A stretch of 64,000 nt of DNA from Epiperipatus broadwayi (taxonomy: Eukaryota; Onychophora; Udeonychophora; Euonychophora; Peripatidae). The number at the start of each line of letters is the position of its first letter. The first letter of the stretch is position 1. The stretch is taken from assembly GCA_028023455.1 (NCBI GenBank), contig JAQFVV010012496.1:2358001-2422000 (forward strand), given 5' to 3'. The notes below the pieces were generated by a model. It worked only from the letters and a program-made list of their open reading frames with translations, was not told the DNA's origin and searched no databases. The position numbers and the translations under genes were made by a program. This document shows, piece by piece, positions 33,730 to 44,769 of the stretch.

Positions 33730-35195
33730 TAAAATAATTATTTGGAAAAATGGTTTAATTAGTTACATTAAATAATAATTATGCAAAATATTGAATGATT
33801 GTTATATTATTAATATTTGCAAGTACAAATTTAATAAAAAAAAAATCTGGGAGTGCTGCAATGCTTATGGATCCACCGCCACTATTGGTCCATCTCCTAA
33901 AGAATTAATTTATATTTTAAAAATAAGAGAAATTTACTTTTAAAATCATCAAGACTTGTTTTTCTACAAAATTTATATCTTTGAAGCTATTGGAATTTAC
34001 ACAATTGGAATAATGTGTTTATAATTAATGGAAATAAAGTTACGTGTGGGATGATGCCAGTGTGTGCATATACATATACAAAGTTTTGCTAGGCGGATTT
34101 TATTTCATTTTGAACTTTTAGCAGGTTGTCATTTTATATCTCTCACATACACATGTGAAATTAATGATTAGAGTATATATTAAGATCGTGTCGATTTTTA
34201 TCCGCCACACTTGCAATTATTTATATTTCTGTTTACTTCCCCCTGAACTTAAAATTCCGCTTTTAATTCCTTGATTACACACATGATAATTTTAATTATT
34301 ACTCCAGGATGTAGAGATCTATTAAGTTGTCACACTTTTAATTTGGCACAGGATCAGATGCATATTGTAGAAAGATGATTTTGTGATTGCCTCCGCATTG
34401 TGATTATTTAAATTTAATTTAACTTTCTTTATTACTGCCTCTTCTTTTAAGCTAATGGCAATATAAATGTGGCGGACATCTTTCTTGGCTAACACATATC
34501 TAACGATCAAAGAATCAGTTGAACATTCATTATTAGGTAATAGCTTTCAGAGAAAAAAAGGTTTGCTGTTAATAATCAGGGCTAATGTCAAATGAGATAT
34601 ATGTCAACATAAAAGGATAATTTAAGTGTATGTAAATATCTATTATAAAGGAATTGTCGGTCTATTTTTAGCCTTTGTTTTCTGTCGTCTCTCTTGCCGA
34701 TTGAGGATTTTAAAGAATTTCTGCTATCCATGACTAAAGGCATTGATGTATTTATTAGTAATGACATGTGACTTTGTAGGGATATATGGTTTAAGGTCCT
34801 TCCTAGTAAAACTTTTGATATATCTCTTAAGAAGACTTTCTAGACTGTCTAGCAGCACTCTTTGATATTGGATATTGACCATGCCGATAAATTTGTCCAT
34901 TGCAGTATTAATTATAAAGGCCAGTGGAACTTAGAAAATTATAAAGGCCAGTGGAGCTTAGAAGCAACTGCTTTGGGTGCTGAATTTGCTATGATGTAAA
35001 ATAAGAACTTTTTTTAATCGTTTGTATTAATTGAATATTTTAATAAAAATTTGAAGCTATTTTTAATAAAAGGAATAACAATTTCCTTTCATCACTCAAA
35101 GGTTTGTTCATTTCTCTAAAATGAATTTTTTATTTTCTAAATTATACTTAATAGAAATTATAAATTTATTTAAACGCACATTGATTACGTATGTA
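33730..35195. other. Non-genic stretch with minor repeats
   Basis: Includes a small tandem duplication of about 29 bp (AATTATAAAGGCCAGTGGA, about 34909-34965). The minus-strand open frame 34322-34510 (62 codons) has ordinary composition but no recognised domain. An additional minus-strand frame at 34724-34930 is reported separately. Confidence 0.4.
34724..34930 (-). other. Unidentified open segment
   Basis: On the minus strand, 34930 down to a TAG at 34724-34726 is open for about 65 codons, containing ATGGACAAATTTATCGGCAT and peptide pieces such as LLDSLESLLKRYIK and KPYIPTKSHVITNKYINAF. The composition (Lys, Ile, Ser rich, helical appearance) looks more protein-like than most chance frames here. 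A second frame over the same DNA is also fairly open, which weakens the case. I do not recognise a family. Confidence 0.2.
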
Positions 35196-35204
35196 ATATT
35201 TACT

Positions 35205-35363
35205 AAGACTGTAGCTCAAGAATATGCGATGCGATAGTAGGGACCTCTACAGGTTTTAACCACAAGCTTACGCTCTTTTCTTCCAAAGCGTAAGCTTGTG
35301 GTTAAGACCTGTAGAAGTCCCTACTATCGCATTTTTACACGCATATTCTTGAGGCTACAGCTT
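35205..35363. mobile_element. Short perfect hairpin (MITE/foldback) element
   Basis: A 159-bp inverted repeat with arms of about 70 bp that match almost completely (for example GTAGGGACCTCTACAGGT against ACCTGTAGAAGTCCCTAC, and AACCACAAGCTTACGCT against AGCGTAAGCTTGTGGTT). The loop is only a few bases (TTTTCTTCCA). Flanks are TACT at 35201-35204 and 35364-35367, a possible 4-bp target duplication. The high arm identity implies a recent origin or ongoing arm correction. Confidence 0.9.
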
Positions 35364-35521
35364 TACTAAATATTATTAGAAATGTAAATTACATTATATT
35401 TTAATATATTTTGTTTCATTTTTGTGCTGTTTTATTTTTCTGAATTTTTTTTAGTTTTGTAATTTTTTATTTTTGTATATGTGTGTTTTTTTAATAAATG
35501 TATTTTTTATTTAATATATTG

Positions 35522-36700
35522 TATCGGGTCGAACTGCTAAAACCACTTACTTATACGTATATATAAGTTTTGACTGGTTTCAAACTCCTTCATAATACAT
35601 TTATAATCTTATAAATGTTACGTGAACAAGCCGGCACGTTCGAGCAAAATGGGAGATCTTATTGATAGCTTTAACTATCAACAATGGCCCACCTCGGCTG
35701 CTAGATTCAAACCCCTACTATCCAAATACTTTATTTGTTTCAGAGTAAACCCCGGGGTGCCAGCTAGTCCAAGGACTAACGTATTCAGGCAATAGGCTCA
35801 TAATCCAGCGCTCGAAACATTTCTTAAAACTAGCTCAGTCTAATTTTAATTCAATAACAAAATAATACATAATTATTGGTGGAAAGAATTAATAAAAAAT
35901 GTTGGTAAAAAGAATTGACCGACAAATAAAGTTTAAGTTTAAAGACATTTTATTTTAATTAACATTAATTAAGTTTAAAGATAATTTATTACCCAACATT
36001 AATTGACCAAATTTAAACATCTTGATAATCTAATTTAATATGCGCACATTTTTAAATTAACACATTATAACATATATCTGGTGAAAAGCATAAATAATAT
36101 GTGACATTGTTAAATTATCTCACATTCCCACACACGCACATCAATAGTTCATTTTATGCATGCATGAGTTCAAATTACTTTACTCGGTAGGATTGACAAA
36201 TTATAGTGGTGGCTACTACGTATAAATGATAATAAATAAATGTTTACCTAGGATTTTTGGAGCGTGGATAGTGCTTGTTGTTGGCTGCTTCTGATGGATT
36301 ATATCTAACCGGTTAGATTGGGACGTTTCTTGAAGAGATTTTATGCGAATCCATTGGTTTTATTCTTGAAGACAGTTGAACGTTTGACGGAGGATTTGAG
36401 TTATGCAGACATTATTTCACAGGCAGGTTTTGATGATCTTGTTGGACTAAAAGGCTGAAGCACTTGCGTATATTTCCAAAAGCTGCTCAACAATGCATTT
36501 TTGTTTCTGGATACATAATAGAAACTGCACTGTTATCTGAACTGAACAAGACTGTCACTGGAAACTAGACTGAAAAAACTCAATTAATTGTCCGATTAAA
36601 AAAAAGTCTATTTATACCTGCGACGTGTTGTCCGTGTAATATCCTCCGGCAAATATCTGTTGTCGAATTCCATTGGTAATTAATCCTATGACAACGTGTT
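35522..36700. other. Unclassified GC-richer block, possible LTR-type element
   Basis: Begins near TTGTATCGGGTCGAACTG and is less AT-rich than its surroundings. It includes AGATTCAAACCCC (about 35705; complement of a B-box-like GGGGTTTGAATC) and CCCCGGGGTGCC. A plus-strand stretch at 36324-36463 is open for 46 codons without a recognised motif. The TGTA(T/A)CGG start resembles that of the block at 40.38 kb. I cannot show paired LTRs, a primer-binding site or coding domains. Confidence 0.3.
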
Positions 36701-36719
36701 TTTGATTGATTGTTTAATT

Positions 36720-37420
36720 AGTAGTAGCTTTCATAAACGTATTGTTTTTTTTTTTATCTTTAGTAGCTCACCGCTGTGTTTTTAAATATATTTCATTTCA
36801 ATATTTATTTTCATGTGTTTTTCAATACAATTTTAACACGCATTTATTATATCTCTTTTTAACAGCTTACATTTATTTACATTCGCACTCACATATATAT
36901 TTTACTATTCTAAAATCAAAAATAGTTTTAAGATTATTTTTCTTCTTTAATTTAAATGAAGAGATTTATATATTTTCTTTAAACCTTTTAAATTGTATTT
37001 CAACTAATAATAATAAACTCTTTACTTCCTTTTTATAAAACCTTCAGTTTAAACCCCCTTCCAATGATTTTTCAACTTTTATTTCAAACTCTTTTGCGAA
37101 AGATTTTTATTTTAATAATTTTTTTTAGACAAAATTATTTTATATACATGTGCCAAATTGGCCTTGGCACAATATATATTTTTTTTCATTATACATTCAT
37201 TGCTTTTTTTACTAGACCATTTTAAATATGTAAGTAAAATGACCTATTTTTAATAAATAATCCACTGTGGAGTTAAAAAGACCTCTTCAATAACACTCAA
37301 AAACAATGAAGGCTATATTCTCTAGACTTGTTAATTTTTAGCTAATGAGGGTTTGAGCATTTTTCCACCCACATTTCATCAACTACTATCTTGATAACCC
37401 ATTTACTGACTAATATAGCA
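36720..37420. other. T-rich stretch, nothing recognised
   Basis: The 98-codon plus frame at 36742-37038 is Phe/Tyr/Leu-rich owing to T runs. No domain is seen and I do not regard it as a gene. Confidence 0.45.
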
Positions 37421-37429
37421 TATAAAAGC

Positions 37430-37505
37430 GATTTACCCACTGACGAAGAAGCTGCCAAAACCAAAAACAATTAAATGGGCCGAGCGCTTTCGAGGTTTTC
37501 CCTCA
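37430..37505. repeat. Penelope-associated hairpin-like motif
   Basis: CACTGACGAAGAAGCTGCC, followed by GGGCCGAGCGCTTTCGAGG, lies just 3' of the Penelope-like coding remnant (which is on the minus strand). Short CTGA(C/T)GAAG...CGA hairpins are commonly found in Penelope-like elements and some have been shown to be hammerhead ribozymes. Here the core is not canonical. Confidence 0.4.
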
Positions 37506-37581
37506 TATTCATGGCCAACATAAGTTATAAATCATTTATGTAGTATTGTTAACTAATAAAATATGCAAATGTAAATGCAAA

Positions 37582-38490
37582 TTAGTTTGTCCATTTTTTC
37601 GAGATAGAAAAGCGCGTGTCACGTCTATTGATGGAATTGTTGTCACTGATAATAAAATATGCCTCCTTGACTTTTCTTTTGCAGTCGTTGGCTTCAGAGC
37701 ATACTATCTTGGGGTTGCCTGGTTCAAACACATGGCCAGCCTGCTTCTCATGTTCCAAGAATATTGAAAAGTTATCATTGTTCTTTTTTGCTCTTCTGTA
37801 AGTATAAATGTGTTGAGCAGCTCTGTTATGAACAGTGACCTTGGTTTCCCCATAGTATGTGGCACTGTATCGAATCTGAGGGCATGAAATACTGTGTATG
37901 ACCTGGGTGTCTGAGATGGATCTGTTCTATCCTTCGAATTATTAATAAGTCTGTTAGTATTAGGGGGAGTGCGGAAGCCAACCTTAAATTCACCAGCCAA
38001 AGTCTTTATCATCTGTTGTGGTAATTTGGGAATATAAGGGAGGGTAATTTGTGGTTTATCTTTACTTATGTGGTTAGTTATTGATTTTCTGTAAAATTGA
38101 TCTATTTTCTTTGTAATTAATCTGTAGCTGAATCTGACACTTAACAAATCTTTTATATAGCATGCAATATTAGTCTTCCTATCAGCCTCAAATTTACACA
38201 AATTTTGATTCCTAAATAAAAACGCATTTAAACCTGTGAATTTATGTGCTGTAGGTGAAATGGATTTCGGGTGGGTAAAACCTCTGACCTCAAGAGGCTT
38301 AACAATCATGCAATAATGCAGAGCTCTGCCTTCATTATGGACCAGCAAATCCAAATATTTTAGCTTCTGCCATTCGTTTTCCCAAGTGGTGTTTATAATC
38401 AATTTAGTTTGCAGTTGTAATTCATTTTTAATATTGATGATTACATCTTTTGGAGCTGCCATAAACACATCATCTACATAGAATAGTTAG
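37582..38490 (-). pseudogene. Penelope-like retroelement: RT end and GIY-YIG endonuclease
   Basis: Remnant of a Penelope-like element polyprotein, which couples a telomerase-related RT to a C-terminal GIY-YIG nuclease that nicks the target. Minus strand: FYVDDVFMAAP at about 38457-38486 is the RT catalytic motif C (YVDD), immediately preceded by an in-frame stop. A 254-codon frame (37704-38468) then covers the RT thumb and linker. Near 37905 a one-base indel switches the true frame. After that shift the nuclease reads VIHSISC, then YYGETKVTVHNRAAQH (family Y-I-G-x-T...R...H), EHEKQAGH, and finally KVKEAYFI and NSINRRD (the conserved Glu and Asn of the domain), to a TAA at 37582-37584. All key GIY-YIG residues therefore survive, in a separate frame. 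RT motifs upstream of YVDD are not visible, so the copy is 5' truncated. It is inactive because of the stop and the shift. Confidence 0.92.
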
Positions 38491-38643
38491 CTAGGTTGAC
38501 TAGGGACTAGCTTACCTAAGAGAATAATAAATCTCAAAAGTAATTTTATTTGGTCCAAATTTATTCAGTTCTTAAATATTGCAGGTAGAACTCTGCTACC
38601 CAAGACCTTTCTAAATAAATATTTATAATGTATTTTAGTTTTT

Positions 38644-38747
38644 TTTTTCTCATGTGTCATGGCGTCAGCCAGGAAGCGAACCTGCTAACCCGGGACAACT
38701 GCTTGTAAAGCAGCTGTTACTGACCTCTCAACCACCAGTGCTTGACT
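38644..38747 (-). mobile_element. tRNA-derived SINE with 16-bp target duplication
   Basis: A ~104-bp SINE on the minus strand: GGTGGTTGAGAGGTCAG (A box), CAGCTGCTTTACAAGCAG, then GGTTCGCTTCC (B box) and GACACATGAG plus an A-rich tail. The flanks ATGTATTTTAGTTTTT at 38628-38643 and 38748-38763 are identical, a clear target-site duplication. The family has three more members at 53.8-56.0 kb. Pol III would start at the A/B box promoter. Mobilisation presumably depends on a LINE (known for SINEs in general). Confidence 0.92.
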
Positions 38748-38769
38748 ATGTATTTTAGTTTTTCTATTA

Positions 38770-39040
38770 TTATTTAATTTGACTATTAAAATTCAAACTT
38801 TTTTTAACTCTCTTTTGAAATGTTTAGTGATTATTTTTTAATTGTATTAATTTCTAATAAATATTTTTACATAATTTTAATATTAAAATTAAACTAGTCA
38901 TAATACAGGTAGTTTGTCATTAACCTAAGATAAAGTTACAAAGTATTGTTTTGATTTATTGTTTTAATATCTGCTATATAAAAGTTCTGTGCTGGTATAA
39001 ATATATTATATATCTATTCATCCAGTATATTGAATGTTTC
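38770..39040. other. AT-rich stretch, nothing recognised
   Basis: No supported feature. Confidence 0.4.
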
Positions 39041-39049
39041 TTATATAAG

Positions 39050-39760
39050 TAAATAGAGATTTGAACTTTGGATTTTTCCAGTCACATGACCACATACATG
39101 CAAAAAAAGATAGTTGATCCCCAATGTAAGTATTTTGCACAGAATCAGCACTCCTCAGTTGGACTAGATCATAATATTCCCAACATATATACAATCAGTG
39201 CTCAGCTTACGTTAAGATAGCAATTTCCTTAAATCTTAAGGGATTTCAGTCTTCTCACCCTTCCAACTATTCAATTGTCCATTTCATTGGAAAACCAATA
39301 ATGGAACATCCAAACCCTTACTTGGAATTATATTGTAGTCATACCCATGTCGACCTTACATCAAACCCCTCATATGGACCATTATGTATATATATAGGAG
39401 AGGGATGGGCTGAGCATATATTATGATGTAAACTATTTCCAAGGACTTTGAGAGTGCCATTGTTTGTTTTCTTATTAAATGGATGGTTGAATAGTTGAAA
39501 GGATGAGAAGATTGAAGCCTGTCCATTAATGTTTAAGGAATTGCTATCTTAATATAAGCTGAGCACTGATTGTATATATATATGGGAGATTATGATCTGG
39601 CCTAACTGATGAGTATTGGTTCTTCTTGAAATACATATATTGGGTATTATCTAATTTTTTTCCATGTATGTGGTCAGGTGTATCAGTTGTTTGAGTTGGA
39701 GATGAGTAGACTGGAAAAATCCTAACTTCAAATCCTTCTGTTTACTTATAAATATGTTCT
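39050..39760. repeat. FB3 foldback element (copy 1)
   Basis: Palindrome of about 700 bp. Left arm landmarks GGATTTTTCCAGTC, GACCACATACATG, ATCAGTGCTCAGCTTACG and AAGATAGCAATTTCCTT reappear on the right as complements in reverse order (AAGGAATTGCTATCTTAA, AAGCTGAGCACTGAT, CATGTATGTGGTC, GACTGGAAAAATCC). Both arms contain CAACTGATGAG-like sequence. A degenerate B-box-like ACTTCAAATCC sits in the outer right arm, so a tRNA-derived origin is possible. No coding capacity. Confidence 0.85.
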
Positions 39761-39769
39761 ATATTTTAA

Positions 39770-40370
39770 ACACTTAAATTGTTTTTAATAAAATAAATTT
39801 ATACATTACCCAAACGTATTTGTAAATATACAAACTCATCAATATCAGCCAGTCATGAATGATTTTAATCAATCCAACTTCAAAGAGGAAAACAAAATGA
39901 TAAAAGTATAAAACAATAGTGCAGCAGAGATGAGTTTTGTCATGACTAGACAACATATCCGCAAATAGAATATACTGGTACCTTCTTCTGCTTATGTGAT
40001 ATTTTGCAATGTTATTTTTTTTGACTAGTATATCAAATTTTCCTCCTGAAAGACTTTAGCTTTATATCTAATAGCAGCTGTTCATTGTGTCGTTAAGGTG
40101 ACCTTAGTAATATGAAATGGGATCTGTATCTCCTCCAAAATTTTGCTCAAGTTAACTGTCAATTACCTTTCTAGGAAATTTTGGGGGTTCTTTCATTTCA
40201 CATGTCCAATCTATTTTTCTCTCTCTTTTTTTTTTTTTTGTTTGTTAACATTTAAGTTTTATGACTAATAATTTAACAATACTAATTCCATAGTTTCTGG
40301 TGGATAATAATGAAATAAAATAAAACAAAATTAATGTTAATCTACAAGACAAATATGCATTCAAATCATT
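39770..40370. other. AT-rich stretch, nothing recognised
   Basis: No supported feature. Confidence 0.4.
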
Positions 40371-40378
40371 TAAATGTA

Positions 40379-42245
40379 TTGTAACGGTCAGAATCGTCTA
40401 TCTCGCTAACACACTGCAGAATTCAAACCCCAGACACGAAACTGAACATTCTAGGAGGGGTTGCCTTCTAGAGATACTAAGTTTGAATCTAAAGTCCAAA
40501 TTTCACAGCGCCATCTACGTGATAACGCCTCTGGTGCCACTACTAGTATAACCTTTGACCGGTGCCTGGTGGTCAGGGAGAAACAAAAGACTCTATACTA
40601 AAAGAAGTTTGGGTGGCTAATTAACGTCTATGGATTTATAAAAGAAATGCAAAAAAAAAATATATATAGACCGAGACAGTGATAGGAATCAAATAAAATA
40701 AGAGATAAAATTTAGTTTTAAATAATTTCACACAATTTATTTATATAAATATATATATAACGCCACTGTCTGCATATATGAGACAGGGACGCGTATTAAA
40801 TAATTGTTGGCATTTATATTTCAGTAATGACAAAAGGTTTTAAAACAGAGTGATATATTCTATTCCTCGGGCTAATAGAGTTACGATAATGTGCTTGACA
40901 AGATAGGAACATGTGCAAGGTGCTTTGAGTAAATAGACAAGTTTAAGACAATATTTGAAATTAAATGTTCTAAAATATTTATTGATTTCAAGAATAGTAC
41001 GGACTAAAGCTTACTAAGCAAAAGTGGGAATGGGATCAAAGCATTTATTTGAGAATAATAATAATAGATTTGTATTGGGAGGTCAGTATTGCTGATAGTG
41101 AATTTATAAAGTTGGAGGGTGTGACTCGTTTAAGTCACGGATGCTTTGTAAAATAAATATAAAATGAAACAATATTGAAGATCCGGAATAATTACGGAGG
41201 GCATCTCGCCGCTAACCCGTAAGAAAGTATTTTGACGAACAGCCGAAACTTAGCGACTGTGTGACGATTGCGTTTAATTCCCAGGGGTGTCATTTGGGAC
41301 ACCCTCTGCCTGGAAACCGCAAGCGTGGAGAGAACGGCCTTAGCCGTGTAAAGAATCCTTGGAAAAATAAAACAAAGCGGTCTCAACAACCAATTCATGT
41401 ACCAGCAATACGAGACTAGTGTATATAAAAACATACTAAATGGGTTTTACTCGGATTAAGAGAAATTCCCAATCAAATTTCCTGAAATTCATTTAAGAGG
41501 GTCCGCACATTCTCGACGTCAATAATGAACTTTATAATGAAAGTAGAACACGGTAATTAAAATAAGAAAATGCATGCTTGTGGGTTTGAAAAGTAAGTAT
41601 AGATTTATATACGCAATCATGCATTTGGGGACACATTTAAATCATTGACTTCGCACATACTCTTATATTAGATTAAAATCAATAGCATGTAGATTTTAAA
41701 CTATGTGATTATATTACATTAAAGAAAAGAATCGCCCTCGAACGAGTGATTTGCAAGATAATAAAATTGGAAAAATATAAATTTAAATATGCCTTAATAG
41801 CGGCGTCTTACTTTCAAAAGAGGGAATAGTTCACTCGGTCAAAGACGATTCTGACACATTATCATAATAAAATAAAAGAAAGCTTTATAAATAGAAAATA
41901 TTAACCCAAGGATAGAGAGCAAAATGTTGAGTACATTTAAATACATGAAAGAAATACATAATGAAGTTGTGAAATATAAGAAAACAATGTTAAATAGCTA
42001 TAGCATGTTAGGAATCACAAGAGCTCTTGGGTTAATTTAGGTTACCTCTGGAGACGCATTTGCAGGTAGATGTTCGGCAGGTTTTATAATTCAGCAGCAA
42101 AATCTGGAATGTTCATATTTTTGCAGCAGCAGCAGCAGTTCCGGAGCCTGTGTGATAACTTCCGATGGTATGGAGCAGCGGCTGGCTATTCCGAGGGGAC
42201 ATAGCCATCTTAACGCCTCTACTCGGACATGTCAAGGTTAGCAAA
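40379..42245. other. Unclassified GC-richer block, possible LTR-type element
   Basis: Starts TGTAACGGTCAGAATCG; a 13-bp segment GTCAGAATCGTCT (40387-40399) recurs inverted at 41843-41855. The block holds a stem-loop GGTGTC/GACACC (about 41286-41303) beside a 41190-41380 stretch of higher GC, and TTCAAACCCC at 40423 (B-box complement). At 42041-42241 the plus strand is open for 66 codons with a (GCA)n-encoded Ser run and several Cys, without an ATG at its start. I cannot demonstrate LTRs, PBS or known domains, so the class is undetermined. The minus frame 41192-41434 has no recognised motif. Confidence 0.35.
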
Positions 42246-42249
42246 TTAT

Positions 42250-43165
42250 TAGAATCTTAGAACAACTCAGAAACCTTTAGACAACTCAGAATTCTTTAAA
42301 AGCTTAGAATGGAGAACAAAAGAAAACCATCCTTTTTATAGTAAAATTTAACAATAGACTTGCCCTGGAGCGTACAAAATTATTGGACTTATCTGCTGTA
42401 ATTAAATCTATCCGAATGTCTAAAGGAATTCAACATTAATTAATTTTTTTTGTTAACTTCCCCGTCGACATTCGAATTACAAAATAGATTTAATTAAAAT
42501 TACTGCTACTAATTAAAGAAAACTTAAGTGGACAGCTGCTGTTATTAGATAAACTTATATAATTAAACTATTGTCCCTCATTTATTTTAACAGAAATATT
42601 TGAGATGATTTTTATTAAATAAAACGAAAATTATTTTACTTTAAATTGTAATATTTGAATCTATCTACTAAACGAATATTTACTAAATGAATTTTATTTT
42701 AAATCAAAATATATTACGATGGTAATATATTTGTAAATAGATCCAAACAAAATAACTAACAATTTATAATTTTGATATGTTTTAAAATGGATATCATAGT
42801 GTGTGCGCAATTACGACTTATATAACTTACTTTTTAATAAATGTAAATTATGTGAACAAATACATAATTCATAATATTTTATTTTATTTGGGAATAAGTT
42901 ATATATCATACGAGCATTGTGCTCGTGGTTTAAAATTAGGCGGGATTTTCGGTATATAAGTGTATTGCAGTCACACTACGATAGATTGGGGTTCAAACTA
43001 AGGTATGAGGGTAGGAAGTAGGTGAGAAAAGGTGAAACGAAGATCTGCAAAGCAGACCTTACTGTTTCAGTATATAATTGTGGTATAATTAAATCTTTAG
43101 CTTATTTACGAGGTTCTGATAATTTAATTCCCGGAATGTACCTTCATGAAATATACATGTAGAAG
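42250..43165. other. AT-rich stretch, nothing recognised
   Basis: No supported coding feature. The sequence at about 42930-43080 is slightly richer in G and could be the untranslated 3' part of the mariner copy that follows on the minus strand. Confidence 0.35.
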
Positions 43166-43171
43166 TCTACA

Positions 43172-43413
43172 CTAGTGGTTACTGTCGCCTTCAAAATAGT
43201 CCCCTTGTGCACCTATACACTGATTAAAATGACTTTCCCATTTCTGGAAGCATTCCCGGAACACATTTTCAAGAATGCTATTGAGCAACTTTCTCACATT
43301 CTTTTGGATATCAATTATAGTAGAAAATCGCCATTTTTTCAACTCAGTTTATCATTTTGGAAATAACCAATAGTCACAGAGAGCTAAATCAGCTGAATAG
43401 ACAGGATCGTCTA
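43172..43413 (-). pseudogene. mariner transposase C-terminal fragment
   Basis: Second mariner remnant. On the minus strand DDPVYSADLALCDYWLFPKM (from about 43413) contains the third catalytic Asp region (family YSPDLAPCDYxLFP). After frame changes, ENVFRECFQKWESHFNQC and IGAQGDYFEGDSNH run uninterrupted to a TAG at 43172-43174, matching the canonical C-terminus (F-x-x-CFQKW...CI...G-DYFEGD). The first two catalytic Asp regions are missing, so it is a 5'-truncated copy. The C-terminal motifs match the family closely, and it is better preserved than the copy at 1 kb. The plus open frame 43175-43366 is its shadow. Confidence 0.9.
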
Positions 43414-43589
43414 GTTGAAAAATAATTATTTACACATTAAAGGTCTGCACTTACTTTTTAAAATTTGGAGGTAATGACATATTTTCATTCATACTTTTCC
43501 TATGGTAAGCTCATTAATGTTCAACCAATAGGCTTGTTTAGGAATTAAAATCAGACCACTTTTTTCATAAAGGATTATCTTATACAATC

Positions 43590-43800
43590 AATCCAACTGC
43601 ATTTGTTATATCTAATGATTGATGTAGAAGATCCATTCATCTGTCTTTTATTATTGGTTCAACATGAAATACTTTTACTGGAGATCATTTGCCCTTTTCA
43701 CTTGGGTGTGGTTATATGTATCTGTTGTACGAGATAGATTGGATAGTTGGAGCTTGAAAGTCTGCATTCAAGTCCCCTATAATTACATCTAAACTCCAGG
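43590..43800 (+). repeat. FB3 fragment (single arm)
   Basis: ATTGGTTCAACATGAAATAC, GTACGAGATAGATTGG and GCATTCAAGTCCCC match the right-arm order of FB3 at 54.65-54.84 kb. GCATTCAAGTCCC is B-box-like, supporting a tRNA-derived origin for this family. Confidence 0.6.
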
Positions 43801-43809
43801 GATATAAAG

Positions 43810-44465
43810 TATACCTGTATTTAAATATTATTATTGATATTATAAATCCTTTTCTACTTTCAGAAACCAGTATTGATTAATCATATTCAGGACTAACGTA
43901 TTTATAGGCAGAAAATATTACTTCTTTGACTCTGCTTGATTGCAAAATTAAATAGTTGTAAAATTAAATCAATGGCACAAGTGGCCATACCATAAACATT
44001 TCTTTTTTTTACATATTCAGAATTAATACATAGGTTGCCTTGGCAACAGTTACAAATTGATTTTGGAATTATCTCAATATTGACTGGTTTTTAATGATAT
44101 TCATATACATATTCAAAATTTACTTTATTCATCTGACAGTCATTTCAAGAACTTCTCCATCATTGCATTTAATCTCATGAGTATCTACGCTATACATAAC
44201 ATGCTTAATAACTTGTGTTTATATTGAAATAGTAATTTCATGATGACCGTAGAACATGCTGTGATGGACAATAGTAAATAAGTACGACAGAAGTACTAGG
44301 AAGACGAAAATAAACAGAAACTTCCAGGAGAAATCAAGTTCATTAGGTACAAATAAAACTGAAATTCAATATATATGTTGTAATGTTACTGTATTGTCTA
44401 TGTTTACAATTTTCTTCTTCTTCCCTTTTTCCTTATGTATTGATTTCTATATTTACATATACAAC
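43810..44465. other. AT-rich stretch, nothing recognised
   Basis: No supported feature. Confidence 0.4.
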
Positions 44466-44469
44466 TTCC

Positions 44470-44765
44470 AATCTTCTTATACACTTAAGAATACTATTTT
44501 TTATACCAAACATTACTCTTACAGTTTCGACTGTCCTGCAGTCATCATCAGGGATACAATAATATAAACAAAAAAAAGTGAATTAGTTAAGAGTAGAATA
44601 ATAAAATGGAAAATGATAATTTATAATGGTCAGGTTAAGATCGTGTGATTATATATTATTTGGATATTGTAGGTCTGATGATGACTGCAGGACAGTCGAA
44701 ACTGTAAGGGTAGTAAAGTTTTAGTATAAAAAATAGTATTGTTAAATGTATAAGAAGGTTAAATG
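44470..44765. repeat. Palindrome with hammerhead-like motif on both arms
   Basis: Inverted arms of about 80 bp. The left arm (minus reading) has CTGATGA at 44545-44551, one extra T, GACTG/CAGTC stem with CAGGA loop, and GAAA at 44525-44528. The right arm (plus) has CTGATGA at 44675-44681, the same extra T, the same stem and loop, and GAAA at 44698-44701. Outer sequences (TATAAAAAATAGTATT and the TTCTTATACA/TGTATAAGAA ends) also match as complements. The unit also occurs alone at 50.29 kb. Confidence 0.85.
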
Positions 44766-44769
44766 GTAC

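Noticed and set aside
36742-37038. 98-codon plus-strand open frame
   Set aside because: Phe/Tyr/Leu-rich translation of T-rich sequence, no motif.
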